Shown: in pieces, positions 1 to 5,544 of the stretch
How positions within the stretch are numbered: position 1 is the stretch's first letter
How the letters are laid out: the number at the start of each line of letters is the position of its first letter
Assembly: GCA_011524845.1 (NCBI GenBank)
Contig: WTJL01000034.1
Span: forward strand, 1-6,437
Length of the DNA stretch: 6,437 nt
Direction: 5' to 3'
Origin: Flavobacteriales bacterium
GTDB lineage: Bacteria > Bacteroidota > Bacteroidia > Flavobacteriales_D > Sanyastnellaceae
Notes under the pieces: model-generated
Seen by the model: the letters and a program-made list of their open reading frames with translations, nothing else
Databases searched by the model: none
Told to the model about the DNA's origin: nothing
Translations under genes and position numbers: made by a program

Positions 1-1028
1 GAGCCCGAGGCCACAGCTTGAATGCCACTGAGGCCGAGGGCTTCCTTGACCTTGCCGAAGACGAGCTTGCGGGCGAGGTTGAGCTTGATTTGGTAGAAAC
101 CGCCTTTGTTGGGGTCCCATTCGAGGGCCACACCAACGGCCCAGTTGAAAATGGCCGACTTCACGCCGCCTGCTGCACGTCCTTTGGCCACGATGCCGTC
201 GTAGAATTTCTCCAACAAGCGAGGCACCGCCGTGAACATGATGGGCTGCGTGTGGTTGAGGTCCTCCTTGATCGTTTCGAGGCTCTCGCCAAAGTGGATT
301 TGGGCTCCCATGTACATGTACAGGTAGTGGAGCATCCGCTCAAAAATGTGGCACACTGGCAAGAAGCTCAGCACGCGGTAGTCCATGTTGGGGTCGACCG
401 CAGGGACGCGAGGCTGGGCGATGAGCACGTTGCTCGCCACGTTGTTGTGGGACAGCATCACGCCCTTGGGAAGACCCGTCGTACCCGACGTGTAGATGAT
501 GGTCGCGAGTTGGGCAGGGTCCACCGCATCGCGGCGGGCCTCGAGTTCAGCCTGCTGGTCGTCCGAACCGGCCTTGGCGACTTCGGTCCAATGGCGTGCG
601 CCTTTCACGTCTTCAAAGGTGAACACGTCCACGAGGGTGGGGCATTCGGCCTTGACCGCCATGACCTTGTTGTACAGTTCTTCGTTGCTGACGAAGCAGT
701 ACTTCGATTCGCTGTGGTTGAGGATGTACTTGTAATCCTCTTCCGTCATGGTGGGGTAGATTGGAATGTCGATGGCGCCCGCCTGCATGATGGCGTGGTC
801 CATGATGTTCCACTCGCAACGGTTGTTGTGGCTGATCAAAGCCACCTTTTCCTCGGCCTGAAGCCCCATGGCAATGAGGCCGCGCGACACGGCGTCCATT
901 TCGTCCACAAACTGGGCGGTGGAGTAGGTCACACGGTTGCCGTAGTTGGGCATGGTCATCATCACGTCCAAGGGCTTGGTGGCCAATTGGTAACGTGGGA
1001 AATCGAACAGGCGAGTCGGTTGGGTCAT
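1..1028 (-). CDS. Long-chain acyl-CoA synthetase (AMP-forming), 5' part only
   Basis: The first 342 codons of an AMP-binding enzyme that activates long-chain fatty acids to acyl-CoA through an acyl-adenylate. The gene runs off the left edge without a stop. The ATP/AMP signature is YTSGTTGLPKGV at residues 179-190, followed by MLSH. Further family landmarks are SHNNR near residue 64, IPIYPT near 89, LPVCHIFER near 224-232, and TAVPRLLEK near residue 265. The last codons, SGIQAVASGS, reach the family's GxxSGxA-type adenylate-pocket motif. The close match to the eukaryote-like FadD15/COG1022 type, about 590-600 residues long, means roughly 250 residues including the C-terminal lid are missing from the window. 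The ATG at 1028 begins MTQPTRLFDFPRYQL; no Shine-Dalgarno sequence precedes it. A promoter candidate lies at 1066-1095, so it is probably transcribed apart from the ATP-grasp gene. It supplies substrates for the same acyl-CoA pathway as the dehydrogenase at the right end. Confidence 0.93.
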   Translation of the reverse strand, partial: MTQPTRLFDFPRYQLATKPLDVMMTMPNYGNRVTYSTAQFVDEMDAVSRGLIAMGLQAEEKVALISHNNRCEWNIMDHAIMQAGAIDIPIYPTMTEEDYKYILNHSESKYCFVSNEELYNKVMAVKAECPTLVDVFTFEDVKGARHWTEVAKAGSDDQQAELEARRDAVDPAQLATIIYTSGTTGLPKGVMLSHNNVASNVLIAQPRVPAVDPNMDYRVLSFLPVCHIFERMLHYLYMYMGAQIHFGESLETIKEDLNHTQPIMFTAVPRLLEKFYDGIVAKGRAAGGVKSAIFNWAVGVALEWDPNKGGFYQIKLNLARKLVFGKVKEALGLSGIQAVASG

Positions 1029-1042
1029 GGTTCAGAGGTGGA

Positions 1043-1055
1043 GGCGCTTGGCGCC
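1043..1055 (-). other. Small hairpin in the acyl-CoA synthetase leader
   Basis: GGCGC and GCGCC pair around a 3-base loop, giving a 5-bp all-GC stem about 15 bases before the ATG and downstream of the candidate promoter. The overlapping 8-base palindrome TGGCGCCA (1049-1056) offers another reading as a protein-binding site. There is no following T run, so it is not a typical terminator. Confidence 0.3.
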
Positions 1056-1065
1056 AGTTTGGGGT

Positions 1066-1095
1066 CCAAAATACACACCCACCCGCGAACGGCAA
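1066..1095 (-). promoter_or_regulatory. Candidate promoter of the acyl-CoA synthetase gene
   Basis: On the minus strand TTG (1095-1093), 19 bases and TATTTTGG (1073-1066) match the Bacteroidota promoter pattern TTG-N17-23-TAnnTTTG with one mismatch in the -7 box. The start codon is 37 bases downstream, leaving a leader of about 30 bases. The 136-base gap after the ATP-grasp gene supports a separate transcription unit. Confidence 0.45.
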
Positions 1096-1115
1096 GTCCA
1101 CAAGTCGGGGTGGAC
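1096..1115. repeat. 20-base inverted repeat (6-8-6) next to the -33 box of the acyl-CoA synthetase
   Basis: GTCCAC (1096-1101) and GTGGAC (1110-1115) are perfect 6-base inverted arms with an 8-base spacer. The repeat abuts the candidate -33 TTG (1095-1093). The position directly upstream of the promoter suits an activator or repressor site, possibly for an acyl-CoA-responsive regulator. This is inferred from position only, and the sequence matches no operator I recognise. Confidence 0.35.
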
Positions 1116-1126
1116 GCACGGGGCGC

Positions 1127-1138
1127 GTGGATTTCCAC
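1127..1138. repeat. Short inverted repeat GTGGA-TT-TCCAC
   Basis: Perfect 5-base inverted arms with a 2-base centre lie in the gap between the ATP-grasp gene and the acyl-CoA synthetase gene. The same half-site recurs in the 20-base repeat at 1096-1115. It might form part of an operator. GTGGA is also frequent in the coding sequence here, so chance is a real alternative. Confidence 0.3.
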
Positions 1139-1164
1139 AGCACATGACGTCGGGCAATGGCCCC

Positions 1165-2205
1165 TCAGCTCCAACGCGTGGCCTTCACCATGCGCCACTC
1201 CCGGCACATCGCCACGGCTTCCTTTCGCCGCACATGGGGATGGTGCCTTCGGTTTTGGCGGCTGATGTCGCAGGCCCACGACCAGTGCTGAATCAAGCTT
1301 CTCACTCCAGCAAGGAGAGATGCCCCCTCTTGGTAGATGTGGGCGGGCTCCGCACTTGCCCCGTTCACCTCGAGCAGCTGCCAACCTTCACCGGCTTGAA
1401 ATGCTTCCGCTGAAGGTGCGCGCAGGTCGAAGCGTCCGTAGTAGAATCCGGGCAAGCATCGGGCCAAGCGTTCGGCTTCGGCTTCGATGGCGTCGTTGAT
1501 CAAGTGGTTGCCGTCGAGGAAGGCCGTGCCCCTGCTGTGGTTGCCAATGGCTTCCAAGGTCACGACTTCGCCGGCGTCAAGGATGCGGTTGGCATGGGGG
1601 ATGGTGTTCTTCAACTGTTCCCAAATCAAGGCCGCCCGCATGTTTTGGAGGGCCAACGTTTCGAGGGAGTCCTTGCCGTTCCCTGTCACTTGCAGGAATC
1701 CTTTGACCACAAGCGACGTCACTCGGCCGCGTGGTTCATGGGGAAGACGCACGTAAAAGACCCCGGCTTCAAAGGGCAGGTCGAGGTAGGGCTGCACGAG
1801 GAAGGGGGTGGGGTGCGAAGCGACCGCGGCCTGAAGTTGGGCCTCGTGGTGCACCACCTCAATGCCTTTGCCGCGTTCCCCTTGATCGGGCTTCACCACC
1901 GCAGGAAACGACACCCCAAATTGTTCCATGCGCACCATGACGTCGCTTCCGTCGGTCCCTGGTTGGAACGACAAGGTGGTGGGCTTGTGCGTTTGGGGGA
2001 TGGCGTCAAGGGCCTCCTTTTTGCTGGCGCCGTACAAGCCGCCCATGGTCATGCCCGGGTTGATGTTGGCGTAGAAGAACAAGCTTCTTGCTCGCAACGC
2101 CCAAAAGGGGTAGCAGCACAGCACGGGGAGGTACACCACCCACGTCGGCCAAAACTCCCAGTGGGTCAGCCGAATCCAAAACCGATGTCGCCAAGCTGCA
2201 GTCAT
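1165..2205 (-). CDS. ATP-grasp domain protein with N-terminal hydrophobic segment
   Basis: This 346-residue protein is predicted to be an ATP-grasp carboxylate-amine/thiol ligase-like enzyme of unknown substrate. FPAVVKPDQGERGKGI (100-115) holds Lys105 and the glycine-rich nucleotide loop. LVQPYL (136-141) corresponds to the hinge strand. GRFDLR (257-262) and LLEVNGASAEP (277-287) supply likely Mg-binding Asp260, Glu279 and Asn281. Residues 19-37 are hydrophobic and aromatic (WPTWVVYLPVLCCYPFWAL), suggesting one membrane segment or an interfacial anchor. The C-terminal tail, about 40 residues rich in Arg, His and Trp, follows the catalytic core. The ATG lies six bases after the barrel-gene stop, giving an operon arrangement. 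D-alanine ligase-like or peptide/glutamate ligase activity is possible, but nothing in the sequence picks one. The domain call is strong; the function is open. Confidence 0.85.
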   Translation of the reverse strand: MTAAWRHRFWIRLTHWEFWPTWVVYLPVLCCYPFWALRARSLFFYANINPGMTMGGLYGASKKEALDAIPQTHKPTTLSFQPGTDGSDVMVRMEQFGVSFPAVVKPDQGERGKGIEVVHHEAQLQAAVASHPTPFLVQPYLDLPFEAGVFYVRLPHEPRGRVTSLVVKGFLQVTGNGKDSLETLALQNMRAALIWEQLKNTIPHANRILDAGEVVTLEAIGNHSRGTAFLDGNHLINDAIEAEAERLARCLPGFYYGRFDLRAPSAEAFQAGEGWQLLEVNGASAEPAHIYQEGASLLAGVRSLIQHWSWACDISRQNRRHHPHVRRKEAVAMCREWRMVKATRWS

Positions 2206-2211
2206 GGGCCG

Positions 2212-3333
2212 CTAAAATACTTCTGCGAAATAGACGTAGAACCCGTGCGAATCGGGCGTCCATGCGACGTCAAAACGAATGTTCGCCTCGTCTTCCTTGC
2301 TGAGTTTGAAACGCAACCCGGCCCCCGCGGCAGGACGAATGCCTTCAAACAACGGACCTTGAAGGTTGGGATAGACGCGGCCAGCCGACGCGAACGCCAC
2401 ACCTCCCAACCGCCAAAACAGCTTCTGTCTGACTTCCGCCTGAGCGCACCACAGGTGGCGGTCCCGGAAGCGTCCGAAGTAGTAGCCTCGGTGCAGCAGC
2501 GGCCCGCCCAGCGCCGGCAGCTCACGGTAGGGAACGTCCCCCCAAGATGCCCGCGCCACAAGCTGGTAGGCCAGCACGGTGTTGGGACGCACGCAGAAAA
2601 ACCTGCGGTGATCGGCGTTGACCATCGCGTAGACGTTGGCTCCTTCGTTTTCCTCGGGAAACCATGCCGCGTTGACCGTGGCCGTGAGTTCAAAGTACCG
2701 TCCTTGGGTCGAGCAAAGGATGACGTCCCTCGAGTCGTGCACAAACGATGGACCCACCCCAAAGAAGCGGTAGCCGTTGGCGCCGCGGAGGGGCGTGTCG
2801 ACGGCATCGAATGCAGGAAGGCTGTCCGCATCGAGCCAGCGGCCCTCTGTGAAGATGCCCAAGTAGTTGTGCCCCTCGATTTGCTTCAAGGCACTGTTTC
2901 TCATTCCCACGCCACGGTAGGTGTACAAGGCCCGCTGAGCCTCCTTGGTGTCGTTGCCCAGCCCGTAGTAATACTCGGGAAACTTTCGGACGTCCAGCTT
3001 GCCGTCGATGCGGTGGCGTTCACCGGCCGTGAACACTTGCCAGGGCAGGTCGACGGTGACTTGGCGGTTCTGTGTGACCGCGGCAAAGATGCGCGCGTTG
3101 GATTTTCGGGCGGCCGTGTCGGTTTGGAAGCTCAGGTAGGCAAAGGCTTCGAGGGCAATCCGCGTCTCAGGGGTGTAGTATGCTGTGGGCAGGGCGCTGA
3201 AGTGGGGGCGTTCAGACACTGAGGTGTCCACGGGGACGAAGGCAACGGCCAGGCTGTCGACCGTGTCTTGGCTCCAGCCGGAAACGCCCATCAGTCCCGC
3301 CAGCGCAAACATGGCCCAGCGCATGGACGTCAT
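2212..3333 (-). CDS. POTRA-less Omp85/D15-type outer membrane beta-barrel protein
   Basis: This 373-residue protein has an N-terminal signal sequence (Arg5, a hydrophobic core at about 6-19, probable cleavage near Ser21-Gln22) and ends in Phe after alternating aromatic and polar residues, as outer membrane barrels do. Features like the Omp85/BamA surface-antigen domain are GVGPSFVHDSRD (192-203), LGGPLLHRGYYFGRFRDRH (275-293), which holds the RGY loop motif, and a final strand pair GAGLRFKL / ANIRFDVAW (337-358). Only about 25 residues separate the signal from barrel-like sequence, so POTRA domains are absent. Short Omp85 relatives without POTRA domains are known in Bacteroidota, and their role is mostly unassigned. 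The frame is open up to 3663, but that stretch runs antisense-free only as a shadow inside the NRDE gene. The ATG at 3333 gives the signal peptide and an ATGA overlap, so I chose it; Met4 at 3324 is an alternative. The ATP-grasp gene follows after six bases. Confidence 0.85.
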   Translation of the reverse strand: MTSMRWAMFALAGLMGVSGWSQDTVDSLAVAFVPVDTSVSERPHFSALPTAYYTPETRIALEAFAYLSFQTDTAARKSNARIFAAVTQNRQVTVDLPWQVFTAGERHRIDGKLDVRKFPEYYYGLGNDTKEAQRALYTYRGVGMRNSALKQIEGHNYLGIFTEGRWLDADSLPAFDAVDTPLRGANGYRFFGVGPSFVHDSRDVILCSTQGRYFELTATVNAAWFPEENEGANVYAMVNADHRRFFCVRPNTVLAYQLVARASWGDVPYRELPALGGPLLHRGYYFGRFRDRHLWCAQAEVRQKLFWRLGGVAFASAGRVYPNLQGPLFEGIRPAAGAGLRFKLSKEDEANIRFDVAWTPDSHGFYVYFAEVF

Positions 3334-4034
3334 GCCTCGAAGGTTTGGGTGCGATGTTCCTGCGTGACCAAATCTTGGTAATGCATCTGCGTGGGGGCCC
3401 CGTGCGTGTGCTTCATGGAGGTCACGCTCACGGTCTGCAATCCCGAGTCCCGAGCGATCAGCAATCCATTGTCGCGGTCCTCGGAGCCTTGGGTGTGGAA
3501 ACCGACGATGGCGGCTTGGGTGAATGCAGGCCCCGTGCGGAGCCACGCCTCGAAGTCTCGTTGTCGCTGCGCCCGCACCTCTTTGTTGTACAAGGTGGCA
3601 GAGGCCCAAATGTGGGGTTGTCCCGCGTCGTGGTTGAACACGTGCGGTTGCTGACCGTCCCACTTCAATTCTTGCAACACCCCAGGGCGGTACACCACAA
3701 TGGAAAAAGGCTCAATGCCCTCCAGGCTGTACGACGCCACAAACTCGTCGAGCGTGCTGTGGGACAGCACTTCCAACGGGATCAAGCCGCGGCTGTGTCG
3801 GTAGGGTGGCGACGGAACATGGGCTTCAAATGCGCCATTGAACAGGCACACCGACGACGCGTGGTTGGAGGCGATCCAGCTCCCTTGTCCGCGCGGGTCC
3901 TTCGGGAACAACAACGCTTGGCCTTTGTAGTCGTGGGCGGCAGGAAATTCTGCACGGTCTCGGGCCAGGGCTTCGTCTCGGTTGGAGGTGATCAAACATC
4001 CATCGGACAAGGGAAGGTAAGTGACGGTGCACAT
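3330..4034 (-). CDS. NRDE / TANGO2-family protein
   Basis: This 234-residue protein belongs to the NRDE family, related to eukaryotic TANGO2. The family signature is clear: it starts Met-Cys-Thr-Val-Thr-Tyr and has the naming tetrad Asn18-Arg19-Asp20-Glu21 in TSNRDEALAR. Further family-like parts are the GSWIASN stretch near residue 50 and an FNGAFEAH stretch just after it. Cys2 directly after the initiator Met suggests an N-terminal-nucleophile hydrolase-type fold with Cys2 exposed after Met removal. That idea is known for related folds but is inference here. No signal peptide is present, so it is probably cytoplasmic. Eukaryotic TANGO2 has been linked to lipid, CoA or haem handling, but the bacterial role is unsettled. 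Its TGA stop overlaps the ATG of the following barrel gene as ATGA, which suggests translational coupling. It is slightly shorter than the roughly 250-280 residues common in the family. Confidence 0.9.
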   Translation of the reverse strand: MCTVTYLPLSDGCLITSNRDEALARDRAEFPAAHDYKGQALLFPKDPRGQGSWIASNHASSVCLFNGAFEAHVPSPPYRHSRGLIPLEVLSHSTLDEFVASYSLEGIEPFSIVVYRPGVLQELKWDGQQPHVFNHDAGQPHIWASATLYNKEVRAQRQRDFEAWLRTGPAFTQAAIVGFHTQGSEDRDNGLLIARDSGLQTVSVTSMKHTHGAPTQMHYQDLVTQEHRTQTFEA

Positions 4035-4061
4035 GGTCAGCGAGGCTCTTGGAAGGTGAAC

Positions 4062-4559
4062 TCAGCGGCTCGCCATGTTGCGAACGGTGGAGGGCGCCAC
4101 GCCAAAATGGGCGCCTGTCATGGAGATACCCAGGTCGCGAAGGCCCACCTTGATGAGCGCCTGGTGATGGATGCTGTGTTCCAAATTGAACGCCAATTCG
4201 CGTTGGAAATTTGACGTCACTTCGAAGGGCTGAGGCACGTCGGTGCCGTGGTCTCCTTTCAAGGTGAGGGGCGCATCCACCCGGCTTGCGTCGATCCTGT
4301 GAATGAGGTGGTCGATGGTGTCGATGGCACGCTTCACTTCCGTCTGAAGCTCCAAGTCCCGTTGCCGTGCATCGTAGTTGACGATGCCGGAGTCTTGCGC
4401 GTGAAGCAAGCACAGGTAAAACTCAAGAACATGCCGCACATGCTGTCCGATGCTGGAATCGGAAAGGACGCTCAAAGGCGTCGCATACAAGGCGTCGCTC
4501 ATGTCGAGCAGCACCCCTTTCAGGGCGCGCAAATTCTCAATGCAAGGGTCGTTGAGCAT
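4062..4559 (-). CDS. DinB-family (DinB/YfiT fold) protein
   Basis: This predicted 165-residue soluble protein resembles the DinB/YfiT-like four-helix bundle family, many members of which bind a divalent metal through three histidines. Candidate ligands are His40 or His43 in the QHVRHVLEFY helix, and His128 and His132 in EHSIHHQALIKVG near the C-terminus. The NYDARQRD stretch (61-68) before the next long helix is, from memory, common in Bacteroidota DinB-like proteins. The substrate is unknown; relatives include thiol-dependent transferases and many uncharacterised proteins. The reading frame extends upstream to a TTG at 4580. I chose the ATG at 4559 because the extra seven residues look unlike a DinB N-terminus and because the TTG lies inside the candidate promoter. 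No Shine-Dalgarno sequence precedes either start. It leads a four-gene cluster, with the next gene 27 bases downstream. The fold assignment is fairly secure, the role is not. Confidence 0.8.
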   Translation of the reverse strand: MLNDPCIENLRALKGVLLDMSDALYATPLSVLSDSSIGQHVRHVLEFYLCLLHAQDSGIVNYDARQRDLELQTEVKRAIDTIDHLIHRIDASRVDAPLTLKGDHGTDVPQPFEVTSNFQRELAFNLEHSIHHQALIKVGLRDLGISMTGAHFGVAPSTVRNMASR

Positions 4560-4564
4560 GGAGT

Positions 4565-4596
4565 CAAATCGTAGGTGCAAAGGAGGTCAAGGCAAA
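4565..4596 (-). promoter_or_regulatory. Candidate Bacteroidota-type promoter for the DinB-led operon
   Basis: On the minus strand TTTG (4596-4593) is followed by 19 bases and then TACGATTTG (4573-4565). This fits the Bacteroidota pattern of TTTG or TTG near -33 and TAnnTTTG near -7, except that the -7 element has one extra base (TA-N3-TTTG). The ATG of the DinB-like gene lies only five bases after the element, so transcription would begin at or next to the start codon. It sits in the largest gap between the channel gene and the next gene, where an operon promoter is expected. It is a pattern match only. Confidence 0.45.
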
Positions 4597-4601
4597 GAAC
4601 C

Positions 4602-4621
4602 TCCGACAGTGCAAGGTCGGA
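4602..4621. repeat. 20-base inverted repeat (6-8-6) upstream of the DinB-like gene
   Basis: TCCGAC (4602-4607) and GTCGGA (4616-4621) are perfect 6-base inverted arms around an 8-base spacer. The repeat ends five bases upstream of the candidate -33 box at 4593-4596. It could be an operator, or a weak stem-loop downstream of the channel gene. As a terminator it is poor because no uninterrupted T run follows. Short arms like this can also arise by chance in GC-rich DNA. Confidence 0.35.
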
Positions 4622-4688
4622 CAAATCATTGGCTTGGCCACACCTTCTCAACCCTCATGCACCGCAAGGGGTTGCTTCCTGGCAAGCG

Positions 4689-5507
4689 TCAAAGGGAATG
4701 CCCGCAGTGCTTGCAGAACGTGGCATCGTCGTCGTGGCCCTCCGCACCGCAATCCGGACACGCCTGGGTGTTGGTGTCCACGGCGTCGGTTCTGGCGAGT
4801 TCAGCGCCCACAATGCCTGTAGGAACTGCAATGATCGCGTAGCCGAGAATCATCATGAGCGAGGCCAGCATTTGGCCCAACACCGTCTGCGGCGCAATGT
4901 CTCCGTAGCCGACCGTGGTCACCGTGACAATGGCCCAGTAAATGCTCATGGGGATGCTCGTGAAACCAGCCTCTGCGTCCTCGACGATGTAGACAATGGT
5001 TCCGAGAAGCGTGACCAACACCAGCACCGCGCTGAGGAAGACCACGATCTTCCGGCGGCTCGCCCAAAGGGCGTCTTTGAGGATTTGGGCTTCGCGAAGG
5101 AATCCAACCAATTTCAGCACGCGGAACACCCGCAACAGCCTCAGCATCCTCACCACCCGCAGGCTGGCCGCACCGGGCAACAGCACCTCCACAAACGTGG
5201 GCAAAATGCTCAGCAGGTCCACCAAGCCGTAAAAGCTGAAGGCGTACTTCAGGGGGCGCTTGACCGCGAGGAGACGAAGGACGTACTCCACGGTGAACAG
5301 ACCAGTGAACAGGAATTCAAGGGCGCGCAATTCTTCTCCGTACGCTGCACGGACCGAGGCCACACTCTCCACGAGCACGGCCCCCACGCTCAAAAGGATG
5401 GCCCACAACAAGGCCACGTCGAAGCGTTTGCCCGCAGGCGTGTCGGCTTCGAAGATCACGGTGTGCAGCCGCACACGCCAATCTTGGTCAGGGGCTGAAG
5501 ATGCCAT
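4689..5507 (-). CDS. Six-TM voltage-gated-type K+ channel with C-terminal zinc ribbon
   Basis: This 272-residue inner membrane ion channel belongs to the voltage-gated potassium channel superfamily. Hydrophobic segments fit S1 (about 30-49), S2 (62-82), S3 (88-110), S4 (115-136), S5 (153-175) and S6 (210-237). S4 has the voltage-sensor pattern of a basic residue every third position: Arg117, 120, 123, 126, 129 and Lys132. The selectivity filter is TTVGYGD at 197-203, which indicates K+ selectivity. After S6 there is no RCK or cyclic-nucleotide domain. Instead a short linker leads to CPDC (250-253) and CKHC (265-268), a zinc-ribbon-like knuckle pair ending three or four residues before the stop. 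The ATG is the only plausible start, because the next Met lies in the pore region. The gene starts 37 bases after the dehydrogenase stop. GAAAGATA at 5513-5520 gives TATCTTTC on the coding strand, a partial -7 box five bases before the ATG, but no -33 element is visible, so co-transcription with the dehydrogenase is more likely. Confidence 0.93.
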   Translation of the reverse strand: MASSAPDQDWRVRLHTVIFEADTPAGKRFDVALLWAILLSVGAVLVESVASVRAAYGEELRALEFLFTGLFTVEYVLRLLAVKRPLKYAFSFYGLVDLLSILPTFVEVLLPGAASLRVVRMLRLLRVFRVLKLVGFLREAQILKDALWASRRKIVVFLSAVLVLVTLLGTIVYIVEDAEAGFTSIPMSIYWAIVTVTTVGYGDIAPQTVLGQMLASLMMILGYAIIAVPTGIVGAELARTDAVDTNTQACPDCGAEGHDDDATFCKHCGHSL

Positions 5508-5544
5508 GACCCGAAAGATAGAAGAGGAGGGGGACTTGCGTCGG

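Noticed and set aside
1151..1164. GGGC...GCCC just after the ATP-grasp stop as a terminator
   Set aside because: The stem is only four base pairs and no T run follows on the minus strand.
18..1265. A 415-codon plus-strand open frame at the left end
   Set aside because: It is antisense to the acyl-CoA synthetase, whose motifs are unmistakable on the minus strand. The translation is His/Val-rich and resembles no protein family.
1504..3222. A 572-codon open frame on the plus strand across the ATP-grasp and barrel genes
   Set aside because: It lies wholly antisense to two genes with clear domain motifs. Its translation is rich in Arg, Gly, Val and His without recognisable domains, and long antisense frames are expected in GC-rich coding DNA.
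2212..3663. The barrel gene as a 483-residue protein starting at 3663
   Set aside because: The extra 110 residues overlap the NRDE gene, are Arg/His/Gly-rich without domain character, and would bury the signal peptide that begins at 3333.
3345..4214. A 289-codon plus-strand open frame
   Set aside because: It is antisense to the NRDE gene and the end of the DinB-like gene and shows no domain motif.
4564..4629. A 21-residue minus-strand open frame ending five bases before the DinB-like gene, as a possible leader peptide
   Set aside because: It would begin upstream of the candidate transcription start, has no ribosome binding site and shows no run of regulatory codons. Chance is sufficient.
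5513..5520. TATCTTTC on the minus strand as a promoter of the channel gene
   Set aside because: The -7 box lacks the final G and no TTG lies 17-23 bases upstream, so it falls short of the pattern seen at the other two sites.
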